Origin: Aggregicoccus sp. 17bor-14
Lineage (GTDB): Bacteria; Myxococcota; Myxococcia; Myxococcales; Myxococcaceae
Length of the DNA: 64,000 nucleotides
Direction of reading: 5' to 3'
Assembly: GCF_009659535.1 (NCBI RefSeq)
Contig: NZ_VJZZ01000005.1
Location: 186,001 to 250,000, forward strand
This document shows, in pieces, positions 36,530-46,083 of the stretch. Position 1 is the first letter of the stretch. Every line of letters begins with the position of its first letter. The translations under genes were made by a program, and so were the position numbers. Under the pieces are notes generated by a model that saw only the letters and a program-made list of their open reading frames with translations, was not told where the DNA came from and did not search any database.

Positions 36530-37180
36530 TCAGCCCCGCTTGGGCTGAATCTTCGACTCCTCCTCCAGCGCCTCCTGGATGCGCGCGCGGCGCTCCTGGT
36601 CCTTCGGCGCCGTCGCGCTGCCGGTGATGCAGGCCACCGCCTCCGCGAGGCGCAGGAAGCCGCCGAGCTCCTTGCGCAGGCGCTCGGCGAGCGCCGGCTC
36701 CTTCAGGTCCCCGCCCTCCGTGAAGGCGGCGCTCGCCTCGGCCAGCGCGAACATGTCCGGGAACACCAGCGAGCCGCAGCCCTCGAGCGGAATGCGCGTC
36801 TGCCACAGCCCGCGGATGCCGCCGATGCGGCCCGGAGAGGCGGCCAGCAGGTAGACGCTGCGGCCGCGCCAGGGCATGGGGCGCGCGCGCGACACCCAGT
36901 CGATCGCGTTCTTGAGCAGCCCCGAGATGGAGTAGTTGTACTCGGGGCTCGCGATGAGCAGCGCGTCGGCGGCCTCGATGCGCCGCTTGAGCAGCAGCGC
37001 CCCCGCGGGCAGGCCGTGCGCCTCGTTGAGGTCGCCGTCGTACAGCGGCATGTCGAACTCGCGGAAGCGGGCGAGGTCCACCTCCGCGCCCGCCTCGCGC
37101 GCGATGCGCGCCGCGAGCTCCACGAGCCGGTGGTTGAGCGAGGCCTGCCGCAGCGAGGCGGCGAACGCGAGCACCCTCAT
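36530..37180 (-). CDS. NADPH-dependent FMN reductase (flavodoxin-like)
   Basis: 216 residues. FAASLRQASLNHRLVELAARI binds the FMN phosphate; SPEYNYSISGLLKNAIDWVSR is the PEYN motif of the YieF/ArsH-type reductase family. No signal peptide, cytoplasmic. It reduces FMN or a quinone with NAD(P)H. Last gene of operon A, 18 bp after the porin; its link to the exported enzymes is not obvious. Confidence 0.88.
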   Translation of the reverse strand: MRVLAFAASLRQASLNHRLVELAARIAREAGAEVDLARFREFDMPLYDGDLNEAHGLPAGALLLKRRIEAADALLIASPEYNYSISGLLKNAIDWVSRARPMPWRGRSVYLLAASPGRIGGIRGLWQTRIPLEGCGSLVFPDMFALAEASAAFTEGGDLKEPALAERLRKELGGFLRLAEAVACITGSATAPKDQERRARIQEALEEESKIQPKRG

Positions 37181-37198
37181 GGCGGTGCGCTCCTTTCG

Positions 37199-38539
37199 TC
37201 AGAGCAGGATGTCCACGCCGAGCGACAGCGTCGTGCCGGTCTGCCCGCCGGTGTAGAAGCCGAAGCTCGAGCCGGTGGGGCTCTTCTCCACGTGGATGAC
37301 GTGCAGGTTGAGGCGCACGCTGCGCGCGTCGAAGGGGAAGTAGCTCAGGCCTCCGAGCACCTCCCAGGGGTGGCGCTGGAAGTCGTCGAACACGTACGAG
37401 GCCGAGCCGTAGAGGCCGAGCTTCTTCGGCAGCAGCATGTGCATCGCCTGCACGGTGAAGCCGTGGTCGAAGATCTCGTCGATCGGCAGCGGCCCCGTGG
37501 CGACGAAGTCGTTGAGCCAGCGGAAGAAGTACTCCGCCTGCAGCGTGAAGCCCCGGTACTTCATCGCGGCGTCGATGGCCCAGTCCTGGTACGTCCCCTT
37601 CTGCACCGTGACGCCGTCCGCGAGCGCGCCCTCCTCGAAGAGCAGGAGCCCGTCCGAGATGCGGATCTGGGTCGCGTTGGGGGCGAGCCCCAGCTGGCTC
37701 GCGCGGTCCTCGCGCGCGTGGCCCGCGGACATGCCGAAGCGGGTGGCGAGCCTCGGGTGCTCCTCGAAGTCCGCCATGCCGCCGCGCTGCCCGAACTCCC
37801 CCGTGGTGGGCATCCACCAGAAGGTGCCGCTGAAGGCCAGGTCGCGCGTGTCGTTGCTCGCGGTGATGCCGAGCTGGCTCAGGTTGGTGTTGACGGACAC
37901 CGTGTAAAAGAAGCGCGGCAGGAGCTCGCCCTTGAGCCACGCGCCCGAGGAGAAGCCGCCGCGGAAGAACTCCTCGCCCATCACCCGGTCGCTCGAGAGC
38001 CAGAAGGGGTGCGAGCCGGACATGGAGCGCGCAGTGAGGTTCGGCCCGATGCCCACCCCCAGCGTGAGCGCCCGGTTGAACCTGTACTGCATGTTGCCGA
38101 AGAGCAGCGTCTGCTGCGTGCTGGGCAGGGACCACAGCGTGACCACGTAGATGAAGCGCGGGTTGAGCGCGAAGCCCGAGAACCACACCATGGTGCGGTG
38201 CCAGTTGAGGTCGTTGCGCGTCTTGATGACCCGCTCGCGCCCCAGGTGGTCCGTGAAGGTCTGCTGGGCGGGCAGCTGGTTCACGTAGCGGAACAGCCCG
38301 TACATGCTGATGTTCAGGCTGCCCCAGTCGCTCTTGAGCAGGTCGAAGCCCTTGCTCGGGGTGAACTCGCCGGCAATCGCGTTGCCTGCCGGCGAGAGGT
38401 CCTCCTTGGGCTTCTGCGCCTCCGGCGGGGCCTCCACCTTGCCGGGGTCCACCTCCGCCTGGTCCTGCGCCCACGCGGCCGCCGGGAGCAGGAGCAGGGC
38501 GAGCAGGAGCCCGCGCCGGTGCGTGTGTCGCGTCTGCAT
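37199..38539 (-). CDS. Outer-membrane porin-like protein
   Basis: 446 residues. Sec signal LLLALLLLPAAAWAQ, then an acidic linker and a beta barrel of many amphipathic strands (WGSLNISMYGLFRYVNQLP, FIYVVTLWSL, LTLGVGIGPNL), ending GTTLSLGVDILL. The early part (GFDLLKSDWGSLNISMYGLFRY) is typical of OprP/OprO-like and related porins. ATG 38539 has GAGAGGAGAGGGCG upstream. Fourth gene of operon A, 31 bp after the glutaminase. Confidence 0.78.
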   Translation of the reverse strand: MQTRHTHRRGLLLALLLLPAAAWAQDQAEVDPGKVEAPPEAQKPKEDLSPAGNAIAGEFTPSKGFDLLKSDWGSLNISMYGLFRYVNQLPAQQTFTDHLGRERVIKTRNDLNWHRTMVWFSGFALNPRFIYVVTLWSLPSTQQTLLFGNMQYRFNRALTLGVGIGPNLTARSMSGSHPFWLSSDRVMGEEFFRGGFSSGAWLKGELLPRFFYTVSVNTNLSQLGITASNDTRDLAFSGTFWWMPTTGEFGQRGGMADFEEHPRLATRFGMSAGHAREDRASQLGLAPNATQIRISDGLLLFEEGALADGVTVQKGTYQDWAIDAAMKYRGFTLQAEYFFRWLNDFVATGPLPIDEIFDHGFTVQAMHMLLPKKLGLYGSASYVFDDFQRHPWEVLGGLSYFPFDARSVRLNLHVIHVEKSPTGSSFGFYTGGQTGTTLSLGVDILL

Positions 38540-38570
38540 CGCCCTCTCCTCTCTCTGTGTTGCGGCGGGC

Positions 38571-39659
38571 CTACTGCGCCCCGCGCGTGGCGCTGGCCGA
38601 GGCAGCGCCCGCGGCGTAGGGGTTACCGCCCAGGGCATTCGAGATGTCTGCGATGGCCTTCTGCGCCTTCACCGAGTTGCCCGCCTCGTCCAGCGGCGGC
38701 GAGACCACGGCGATGCCGAACTTGCCGGGCGACACCGCGATGAGGCCGCCGCCCACGCCGCTCTTGCCCGGCAGGCCCGTGCGGTAGAGCCACTTGCCCG
38801 AGTCGTCGTAGAGGCCCGCGGTGGCCATCACCGCGAGCACCTCCGGCACGTTCTCGGCCTTCATCACCTGCTTGCCGGTGATGGGGTTCTTGCCGCCGTT
38901 GGCCAGCGTGGCGGCCATGGTGGCCAGGTCCTTCGCGTTCACGTTCACCGAGCACTGCTCGGTGTAGATGTCCGTCGCCTCGAGCGGGTCGCTCTTGATG
39001 TGCTCGTAGGCGGCCATCAGCATCGCGATGGCGCGGTTGCGCTGGTTCGTGTCCGCCTCGGACTTGAACACCTCCTGGTTCACGGTGAGCGGCCGGGCGG
39101 CGAAGTCCGAGTAGTAGGAGAGCAGCTTGCGCCACTTGTCGTTGCGGCTGCTGCCGCTCACCATGCTCGTGGCGGTGATGGCCCCGGCGTTCACCATGGG
39201 GTTCATCTCCTTGCCCTTGTACTGCTCCACCGCGACGATGGAGTTGAACACCTGCCCCGTCGCGTCCACGCCCATGTTGTTGGCGATGGCGTCCGGCCCC
39301 TGCTCCTCCATCACCAGCGCCATGGTGAAGACCTTGGAGATGGACTGGATGGAGACCTCGGATTTCACGTCACCGGCCGTGTAGACCTTGCCGTCCGGCG
39401 TGACGAGCGCGATGCCGAAGATGTTGGGGTCCACCTTGGCGAGCGCGGGGATGTAGTCCGCGTTCTTGCCCTCCTTGAGGTTGCGGTACTTCGCGTACGC
39501 CGCGTCCAGCGCCGAGCGGATCTGCGCCTCGGTGGGCCTCGCGCTGGTGGCGGTACCCGAGGGCGCGGGGGTGGCCGGCTGTGCGAAGGCGCCGAGGCCG
39601 GCGGTGAGCGCGAGGCCGACCAGCCCTGCGCGAAGCGTGTTCATGCCCATGCGGTCCAT
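38571..39659 (-). CDS. glsA: Glutaminase with signal peptide
   Basis: 362 residues. Unlike usual cytoplasmic GlsA it begins with a signal (AGLVGLALTAGLGAFAQ). The serine-beta-lactamase-like active site is complete: SISK (Ser106, Lys109), MNPMVNAGAI, YYSDF and GKSGVGGG. It should turn glutamine into glutamate and ammonia in the periplasm. The ATG at 39659 overlaps the porin stop by one base (TGATG) and has GGAGG 6 nt upstream. Third gene of operon A. Confidence 0.9.
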   Translation of the reverse strand: MDRMGMNTLRAGLVGLALTAGLGAFAQPATPAPSGTATSARPTEAQIRSALDAAYAKYRNLKEGKNADYIPALAKVDPNIFGIALVTPDGKVYTAGDVKSEVSIQSISKVFTMALVMEEQGPDAIANNMGVDATGQVFNSIVAVEQYKGKEMNPMVNAGAITATSMVSGSSRNDKWRKLLSYYSDFAARPLTVNQEVFKSEADTNQRNRAIAMLMAAYEHIKSDPLEATDIYTEQCSVNVNAKDLATMAATLANGGKNPITGKQVMKAENVPEVLAVMATAGLYDDSGKWLYRTGLPGKSGVGGGLIAVSPGKFGIAVVSPPLDEAGNSVKAQKAIADISNALGGNPYAAGAASASATRGAQ

Positions 39660-40966
39660 CACTTGCCTCCAATGGTGGTCTTGAAGCTGTACTTGGCGGA
39701 GAACTGGATGCGCCAGTCGTCGACCGAGAAGCCGTCGCGGAAGTTCTGGCGCCGCCCCCACTGCAGCTCGGGCCCCAGCATCACGCTGGGCACGGGCGAG
39801 AAGAGGATGTTGGCGAGCGCGTAGTGCCCGCGGTGGAAGGAGTCCGGCGCCTGCGAGTCCGTGTTCTCCATGTTGATGTACGAGTAGCCGATGCTGCTGC
39901 TGACCTGCTTCGTCCACGCGAGGTCGAGGAAGGCCACCAGGCCGAGCACCGGGATGGGCTCGCCGGTGAGCGGCTTGAGCGGGTCCGCCTGGGGCTCCAC
40001 CGCCACGTCCACCGGCGCGTCGTTCATGTAGTTCTCGATGGCCTTGCCGTAGACGCCCTGCAGGCGCAGCACGTGCTGGGCGACCTTGAGGTTGCCGCTG
40101 AGGTTCACGCCCCAGCCCCACGTCCCGCCGGTGAGGTCGACAGGATCCGTGCCGCGGTCATCCCAGTTGATGCGCCGCAGGATGCCGGCCAGCTGCACGT
40201 GCCCCATCCCGGAGGCGAGCCGCAGCTGGCCGGAGATGTCCGGCGCGGGGAAGCGCGCGCTCACGTCCGAGAGCTCGAGGCGGTCCGCGTAGTTGGTCAG
40301 GTCCTGGCTCGAGCCCGGCTTCTCGAAGGCGATGGCGAAGCGCGATCCGCTCTCCGTCTGCCAGGGCGTGATGCGCAGCTGCACATTGCGGAAGAAGACC
40401 ATGCCGGTGGGGCCCCAGTACTCGATGGAGTTGGGGAACACGTCCGGGTCCATGAAGGGGCTCCACGTCTGGCCTGCGCCGATGGGGCCCAGCTCTCCCC
40501 AGGCGTGTCTGAGCCGGAAGGTGGTCTGGCCCGCGTCCACGCCCACGCCGAAGAGCTCGAACTCGAAGATGGTCTTCAGCTCGCCCAGCCCCGTGGGCAG
40601 GTAGGTCTTCACGCCGAAGCGGCTCTGGCGCACGCCGGCGTAGTAGCGGCCGTCCGTGCCGAACTCGTTCTCGAAGGAGGGCAGCTTCGTGGGCCGCACC
40701 ACGTCGTACCAGGCGGGGTCGTTCTGGCCGAAGTCGTAGCCGAGGTCGAGCATGGCGAAGCCGTAGACCTCCACCTTGGGCCCCTCGGGCTCTTCCTTGG
40801 AGGTCTCGGCGGGCTCGGGCGCGCTCGTCTCGGAGGGCGGAGGCGGCTGCTGGGTCGGCGCGGGGCTCTGCGCGCGCGCGAGCGGGGCGAGCAGGAGCGC
40901 TGCGGCGAGCAGCCAGGGGCTCGCGCGCGGACGGCCCCTCTCCTCGTGGTGCATGGCGTATCTCAT
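39659..40966 (-). CDS. DcaP-like trimeric porin
   Basis: 435 residues. Signal LLAAALLLAPLARAQ, linker with Pro/Glu, then KVEVYGFAMLDLGYDFGQNDPAWYDVVRPTKLP, VRQSRFGVKTYLP, FRLRHAWGELG and GQTWSPFMDPDVFPNSIEYWGP: the DcaP family pattern. Barrel ends FSAKYSFKTTIG. Such porins pass dicarboxylates or other small anions. ATG 40966 has AGGAG upstream. It overlaps the glutaminase start. Confidence 0.86.
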   Translation of the reverse strand: MRYAMHHEERGRPRASPWLLAAALLLAPLARAQSPAPTQQPPPPSETSAPEPAETSKEEPEGPKVEVYGFAMLDLGYDFGQNDPAWYDVVRPTKLPSFENEFGTDGRYYAGVRQSRFGVKTYLPTGLGELKTIFEFELFGVGVDAGQTTFRLRHAWGELGPIGAGQTWSPFMDPDVFPNSIEYWGPTGMVFFRNVQLRITPWQTESGSRFAIAFEKPGSSQDLTNYADRLELSDVSARFPAPDISGQLRLASGMGHVQLAGILRRINWDDRGTDPVDLTGGTWGWGVNLSGNLKVAQHVLRLQGVYGKAIENYMNDAPVDVAVEPQADPLKPLTGEPIPVLGLVAFLDLAWTKQVSSSIGYSYINMENTDSQAPDSFHRGHYALANILFSPVPSVMLGPELQWGRRQNFRDGFSVDDWRIQFSAKYSFKTTIGGK

Positions 40967-40986
40967 GGCGTCCGACTCCTCTCTGC

Positions 40987-42183
40987 TCAGGGGGTTCTGT
41001 GGGCTCCAAGGGGGTGGGCCTGCTCCCAGGCGCGCACGCGGCGGCGGGCCTCGTCGAAGAGGCGCTCGTAGTTGCCCTTGCGCACCTTCTCGCTCGCCTC
41101 GGGCGTGAGCTTCGCGAAGAGGGGCGCGTACAGGTCGTAGACCTTCAGGTACTTCGCCTGCTCGGTCGGAGCGACCTCGTCCGTGCCGAAGATGAAGCGG
41201 CCCGGGTAGCGGTTGATGAGCGCCGCCACGGCCTGCGTCGTCTCGGGGGTGGCGACGAGGTACTTGGCCGTCTCTTCCCACGAGAGGTCGATGAAGACGT
41301 GGTGCAGCCCGGGCTCGGCGAGCGCGCGCTCGAGCAGCGCGAGCTGGTCCTTCACCGGGCGCACCACGCGGCCCAGGCCGCAGTGGGCCCAGATGATGGT
41401 GGTGCGCGGGTGGCGCTGGAACAGCGCGCGCAACTGCGCGAGCTGGTAGGGCTCCTGGTTCGGCTTGGGGAAGGGCATGTCCGCGTCGTTGTGCAGGAGC
41501 ACGACGAGCCCGACCTCGCCCGCGAAGTCGAAGAGCCGGTCCAGGGCGGGGTTCGTGAGGCTCGCCGTCTCGCCCGCCACCTTCGCGGAGACGAACTCCT
41601 TGTGGATGGTGAACTCGCCGATGCCGCTGAAGACGCCGGGGAAGGTCTGCAGCACGCGCTTCACGTGGTCCGCGGCGTACATGTCCGCGGGGTTGAAGCC
41701 GGTGATCATCGGGTCGAAGCGCGCCTGCTCCGCCTTGGGGAGCGAGCGGTACTGCATGGCGATGAAGGCGTCCGTGAACGAGTAGTAGTAGAGCGGCGCG
41801 TCCGTCTGCAGGTAGTAGGTGGGCGCGAACTCGCCCGTGTTGCCGTAGTCCCAGGTCTGCTGCAGCGGGATGCCGAAGAGGGCCGCGCGGCCCACCTTCG
41901 TGCCCATGACCTGGAGCAGGCCGCGCACGTCGATGCCCTCCTGCACGTAGTTCGTCAGGTGCACGTGCACGTCGTTGACGACCGCACCGGCGGGAACAGC
42001 ACCTGTCGGAACGGCGCTCGCGCGAGGGGCGCTGGCTGGAGCGGCGCTGGCCTGCGCGGCGGAGGTGACCGGCGCGCCCGCCGCGGGCGCGAGCTCCCCG
42101 GCGGGCCGTGCCCCTGCACCGAGGAGGAGCACGAGCCCGGCGAGGAGCGGGAGGGCGGGCGGGCGGTGGGGACGGCTCGTCAT
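40987..42183 (-). CDS. Exported amidohydrolase-family (TIM-barrel) protein
   Basis: 398 residues. Sec or lipid-free signal up to about 35, then an Ala/Ser/Pro linker. The barrel begins VNDVHVHLTNYVQEGIDVRGL with the metal-binding HxH pair; further ligands are in HNDADMPF, IIWAHCGLGR and FGTDEVAP. It belongs to the amidohydrolase_2 group (decarboxylases and hydrolases such as ACMSD and PDC hydrolase). Substrate unknown. First gene of operon A; GAGGG lies before ATG 42183, and a palindrome is at 42261. Confidence 0.84.
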   Translation of the reverse strand: MTSRPHRPPALPLLAGLVLLLGAGARPAGELAPAAGAPVTSAAQASAAPASAPRASAVPTGAVPAGAVVNDVHVHLTNYVQEGIDVRGLLQVMGTKVGRAALFGIPLQQTWDYGNTGEFAPTYYLQTDAPLYYYSFTDAFIAMQYRSLPKAEQARFDPMITGFNPADMYAADHVKRVLQTFPGVFSGIGEFTIHKEFVSAKVAGETASLTNPALDRLFDFAGEVGLVVLLHNDADMPFPKPNQEPYQLAQLRALFQRHPRTTIIWAHCGLGRVVRPVKDQLALLERALAEPGLHHVFIDLSWEETAKYLVATPETTQAVAALINRYPGRFIFGTDEVAPTEQAKYLKVYDLYAPLFAKLTPEASEKVRKGNYERLFDEARRRVRAWEQAHPLGAHRTP

Positions 42184-42260
42184 GGTTTTCCCTCGGGGCC
42201 GGCACGGCGCGCGCGGGCTCCTCCAGGAAGCAAGACTGGGCCGCTCTTCCGGGCGCCACA

Positions 42261-42276
42261 TCGGGACAAGCCCCGA
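42261..42276. promoter_or_regulatory. Shared palindrome upstream of operon A (TCGGGACAAGCCCCGA)
   Basis: One arm change from the perfect palindrome at 48485. It starts 77 bp before the amidohydrolase ATG. A half-site CCGGGACAA lies about 25 bp further up (42286-42294). The divergent GH15 gene at 42463 could also be controlled. Confidence 0.6.
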
Positions 42277-42462
42277 GCACGGACCCCGGGACAATGCGGC
42301 GGCCTGCTGCCGCGCCAGCCGGAGAGGCCCTGCGCAGGGCGGGCGCCCAGGGGTTTCTCCGAGGCGGCCAGGCAGCGCGCTCGGCGCCGGTCGCGACCCC
42401 GGCCTCATTGCGAGCGGGCGGCAGCGCGCCGCACCTTGAGCGGTCGAGCCAGGGAGGAAGCC

Positions 42463-44328
42463 ATGGAGCCCACCGCGCAGCCGCAGCAGCAGAGGGCCAC
42501 CCGCAGGGCCCCCCGCGTCCCGCACGCGGTGCAGCCGCGCGTGCTGATCGAGGACCACGCCCTCATCGGCGACCTGCACACCGCCGCGCTGGTGGGCAAG
42601 GACGGCGCCATCGACTTCCTGTGCCTCCCGGACTTCGACTCGGATGCCTGCTTTGCCTCGCTCCTGGGCGGCGAGGACAACGGCTTCTGGCGCATCTCCC
42701 CCACCCAGCCCGTGCAGGGGGTGCGCCGCCGCTACCGCGGCGACACGCTCATCCTGGAGACCGAGCTCAGCTGCGCGAGCGGCGCGGTGCGGCTCGTGGA
42801 CTTCATGCCCATCCGCGACGGCGCCCCGCAGCTGGTGCGCTTCGTGGAGGGGGTGCGGGGCGAGGTGAAGGTGCGCTCGCAGCTGCAGCCGCGCTTCGCC
42901 AACGGCCTCACCACGCCCTCGGTGCGCCGGCGCGACGGCACCTTCGGCGCGGTGGCGGGCCCGGACGCGCTCTACCTGCGCGGCCGCCCCGGCGCGGAGC
43001 CGCCGGGCTTCGACACCGAGCTCACGGTGCGCGCGGGCGACCGCGTGCCCTTCGTGCTCTCGTGGGCGCCGCCCTACGAGGACATCCCCCGGGCCCTCGA
43101 GCCGGACACCGCGCTCGAGGCCACCGAGGCCTTCTGGCTCGAGTGGATCGACCGGGCGCGGCTGCCCGCGGGCTTCGAGGAGGTGGTGAAGCGCTCGCTG
43201 CTCACGCTCAAGGCCTGCTGCTTCGAGCCCACCGGGGCCATCGTCGCGGCGCCCACCTTCGGGCTCCCCGAGACGCCCGGAGGCGAGCGCAACTGGGACT
43301 ACCGCTTCTGCTGGGTGCGCGATGCGTCCCTCAGGCTCCATGCGCTGATGCGCGCGGGGATGTTCGAGGAGGGCAAGGCCTTCGGCCGCTGGCTCATCGA
43401 CGCGGTGGGCGGCGCGCCCGGGCAGCTACAGATCATGTACGGCCTGCGCGGCGAGCGGCGCCTCACCGAGGTCACCCTCCCCTGGCTGCAGGGCTACGGC
43501 GGCGCCGTGCCGGTGCGCATCGGCAACGGCGCCTACGACCAGTTCCAGCTGGACGTGCTCGGCGAGTTCGCCGCGGTGCTGCACACCGCGGTGGAGCTGC
43601 AGGGCACGCTGACCCAGGCCGCGGAGGGGGCGTTCCGCCAGCTTGCCCAGCACGTGGAGCGCGTGTGGCGAAACCCCGACCACGGCATCTGGGAGATGCG
43701 CGGCCCCAAGCGCCCCTTCACCGCCTCCAAGGTCGCGGCGTGGGCCGCGGTGGACCGCTGGCTGAGGGTGATCGACCAGTTCGGCCTGCAGGAGGACCGC
43801 GCGCGCTGGGAGCGGCTGCGCCAGCACATCTTCGACGAGGTGCTGAGCCAGGGCTACGACGCCGGGCGCAACACCTTCACGCAGTTCTACGGGTCGAAGC
43901 AGGTGGACGCGAGCCTGCTCTTCGTCCCCGCCACCGGGATGCTGCCGGCCACCGACCCGCGCGTGGTGGGCACCGTGAAGGCGATCGAGGAGGAGCTGCT
44001 CGTGGACGGGCTGGTGCTGCGCTACCGCACCGACCTGAGCGACGACGGGCTCGAGGGCGAGGAGGGCACGTTCCTGGCCTGCTCCTTCTGGCTCGCCCTC
44101 ACCTACCAGCTGCAGGGTCGCACGAAGGACGCGCGAGCGCTCTTCGACCGGGTGGTGGGCTTCCAGAACGACGTGGGACTTCTCGCCGAGGAGTACCTCC
44201 CCCGCGAGCGCCAGCAGCTCGGCAACTTCCCGCAGGCCTTCAGCCACCTCGCGCTGGTGAACTGCGCCTACACCCTGGCGGAGGGCACCCCGCCGGCCGA
44301 GAGCACGCGCGCGCCCCAGCTGCACTGA
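42463..44328 (+). CDS. GH15-family glycoside hydrolase (glucoamylase/trehalase-like)
   Basis: 621 residues. N-terminal beta domain 25-230 (IEDHALIGDLHTAALVGKDGAIDFLCLPDFDS), then the (alpha/alpha)6 barrel. RNWDYRFCWVRDA, AEEYLPRERQQLGNFPQAFSHLALV and GLRGERRLTEVTLP are the signatures of the GH15 group that splits trehalose or alpha-glucans. It lacks a signal, so it acts in the cytoplasm. AGGGAGGAAGCC precedes ATG 42463. Ten bp from the convergent MscS gene. Confidence 0.9.
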   Translation: MEPTAQPQQQRATRRAPRVPHAVQPRVLIEDHALIGDLHTAALVGKDGAIDFLCLPDFDSDACFASLLGGEDNGFWRISPTQPVQGVRRRYRGDTLILETELSCASGAVRLVDFMPIRDGAPQLVRFVEGVRGEVKVRSQLQPRFANGLTTPSVRRRDGTFGAVAGPDALYLRGRPGAEPPGFDTELTVRAGDRVPFVLSWAPPYEDIPRALEPDTALEATEAFWLEWIDRARLPAGFEEVVKRSLLTLKACCFEPTGAIVAAPTFGLPETPGGERNWDYRFCWVRDASLRLHALMRAGMFEEGKAFGRWLIDAVGGAPGQLQIMYGLRGERRLTEVTLPWLQGYGGAVPVRIGNGAYDQFQLDVLGEFAAVLHTAVELQGTLTQAAEGAFRQLAQHVERVWRNPDHGIWEMRGPKRPFTASKVAAWAAVDRWLRVIDQFGLQEDRARWERLRQHIFDEVLSQGYDAGRNTFTQFYGSKQVDASLLFVPATGMLPATDPRVVGTVKAIEEELLVDGLVLRYRTDLSDDGLEGEEGTFLACSFWLALTYQLQGRTKDARALFDRVVGFQNDVGLLAEEYLPRERQQLGNFPQAFSHLALVNCAYTLAEGTPPAESTRAPQLH

Positions 44329-44338
44329 GCGCGCGAGC

Positions 44339-46036
44339 TCAGTGCGGCTCGCTCGCGGCGGCGGGCTCCAGCCGACGCGGCTCGCTGGTCTCGGCGCGCG
44401 CGGCGTCCCGCGCCGGCTCGGCCTCCACCTGCTGCAGGCGGAAGGCGCGCACGGGGCCCGCGGGGCGCTGCTCGGGCGGGATGGCGGCGAGGTTGCCGTC
44501 GCGCGCGGACACGTAGTGCGGGCTCATGATCTCCACCCCCGCCTCGAAGAAGGCGTCCAGCACCGAGCGGTTGAGCGCCGCGAGGATCTCCTTGCGCCGC
44601 TGCGCCGCCTTCACCGCCACGCGCAGGGTGTGCCGCACGTAGAAGTCCTCCAGCCCCACCTGCCACACCACCGGCTCGGGGCTCTCCAGCAGGTCCGGGG
44701 TGCGGCGCGCCGCCGTGAGCAGCAGCCGCTCCACCGTGCGCCACGGCACGTCGTAGCCGATGGTCACCGAGGTCTCGATGACCAGCCCGCCCGTGCCCCG
44801 CGTGGCCGCGGTGAAGTTCTCCAGCTGCCCCTGCAGGATGGCGGAGTTGGGGACGGTGATCTCCATCCCCTCCAGCGTGCGCAGCCGCACCACGAGCAGC
44901 GTCTTCTCCACCACCACGCCCATGCTGTCCCCCACCTTGATGCTGTCGCTCACCCGGAAGGGGCGCATGTACGTGATGACCACGCCGGCCACCACGTTGG
45001 CGATGGCCGCGGTGGAGCCCAGCGAGAGCACCAGGCCCAGGAACACCGAGACGCCCTGGAACGCGGGCGAGCCCGAGCCCGGCAGGAAGGGGTAGATGAC
45101 CACCGCGAAGAGCGCGAGCGCGAAGAAGCGGGCGATGTTGTACGTGGGCTCGGCCCACTCCGGGTAGAAGCGCGGCAAGGTGAGCCGCCCCGCCTGCACC
45201 TCGTTGCTCGCGAGCCGCACCATGCGCAGGAGCCCCCACGTCACCAGCGCCGCGACCGCGATGTAGAAGAGGTTGGGCAGGTAGCTCGCGATCCCCGCCA
45301 CCACCCAGGCCGCCGCAGCGCTCAGCCGCGCGGCGCTCGCGCGCGCGAAGCCGCGCGTCCACGGGAAGAGCCCCAGCACCAGCACGACCCAGGTCACGAG
45401 CAGCCCCAGCGTGAGCAGGCGGCGCGCGAGCGTGAGGCCGCCCAGCAGGATGCGGTCCGCGCGCATCAGCGAGAGCAGGTGGCCCTTGCCCCGGGCGCGG
45501 GCGAGGCGCGCATCCAGCCGCTCGCGCACGCGCCGCTCGAGCGGGCGCACGCCGCGGCTGAGCACCCGCAGCAGGAGGAGGAGGCCCAGGGTGAGCCCCA
45601 CCGCGATGAGCACCGAGCGCCCCAGCGCCTTGGCCGAGCGCGCGGCGAAGTCGCGCGCGAGCGCCGCGTGCAGGCGCTCCGCCGCCTCCTTCGCGAGCAC
45701 CTGGCGGGGCTTGCCGGCGAGCTGCGCGTCCGCCGCGCCGAAGCCCACCACCACCAGGTCCGCGGCCATCACCCCGCTCAAGCCCCCCACCTCCACGGTG
45801 TGGATCTGCTCGAGCACCTCATCCGAGCCGGCCGCGAGCCGCTCCACGCGCGCCTGCACGTTCACCGCCCGCTTCTCCGGCGGCACGCCCTGCATCGGGG
45901 CCAGGATGCGGAACAGCTCCTCGCCGCGGAAGCGCACCGGCGCGGGCGGGGGCGCGCTCTCGTCCAGCTGCGCGTGTGCGCTTCCCGCGCCCAGCACCAG
46001 GGCGAGCAGCAGCAGGGGGGCGCGGAAGGTGGACAT
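44339..46036 (-). CDS. MscS-family mechanosensitive channel with signal peptide and periplasmic N-domain
   Basis: 565 residues. Signal SAHAQ, a periplasmic domain of about 110 residues, then five or so membrane helices. The pore helix and first beta part read LGSTAAIANVVAGVVITYMRPFRVSDSIKVGD with ITVPNSAI following, the core MscS signature. It should open under membrane tension after osmotic downshift. It is the last gene of operon B, 47 bp after the small exported protein. Confidence 0.9.
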   Translation of the reverse strand: MSTFRAPLLLLALVLGAGSAHAQLDESAPPPAPVRFRGEELFRILAPMQGVPPEKRAVNVQARVERLAAGSDEVLEQIHTVEVGGLSGVMAADLVVVGFGAADAQLAGKPRQVLAKEAAERLHAALARDFAARSAKALGRSVLIAVGLTLGLLLLLRVLSRGVRPLERRVRERLDARLARARGKGHLLSLMRADRILLGGLTLARRLLTLGLLVTWVVLVLGLFPWTRGFARASAARLSAAAAWVVAGIASYLPNLFYIAVAALVTWGLLRMVRLASNEVQAGRLTLPRFYPEWAEPTYNIARFFALALFAVVIYPFLPGSGSPAFQGVSVFLGLVLSLGSTAAIANVVAGVVITYMRPFRVSDSIKVGDSMGVVVEKTLLVVRLRTLEGMEITVPNSAILQGQLENFTAATRGTGGLVIETSVTIGYDVPWRTVERLLLTAARRTPDLLESPEPVVWQVGLEDFYVRHTLRVAVKAAQRRKEILAALNRSVLDAFFEAGVEIMSPHYVSARDGNLAAIPPEQRPAGPVRAFRLQQVEAEPARDAARAETSEPRRLEPAAASEPH

Positions 46037-46083
46037 GGGAGAGGCCGCGTCCAGGGGCGCCTAGGCGCCGGTCCTGGAGAGGT

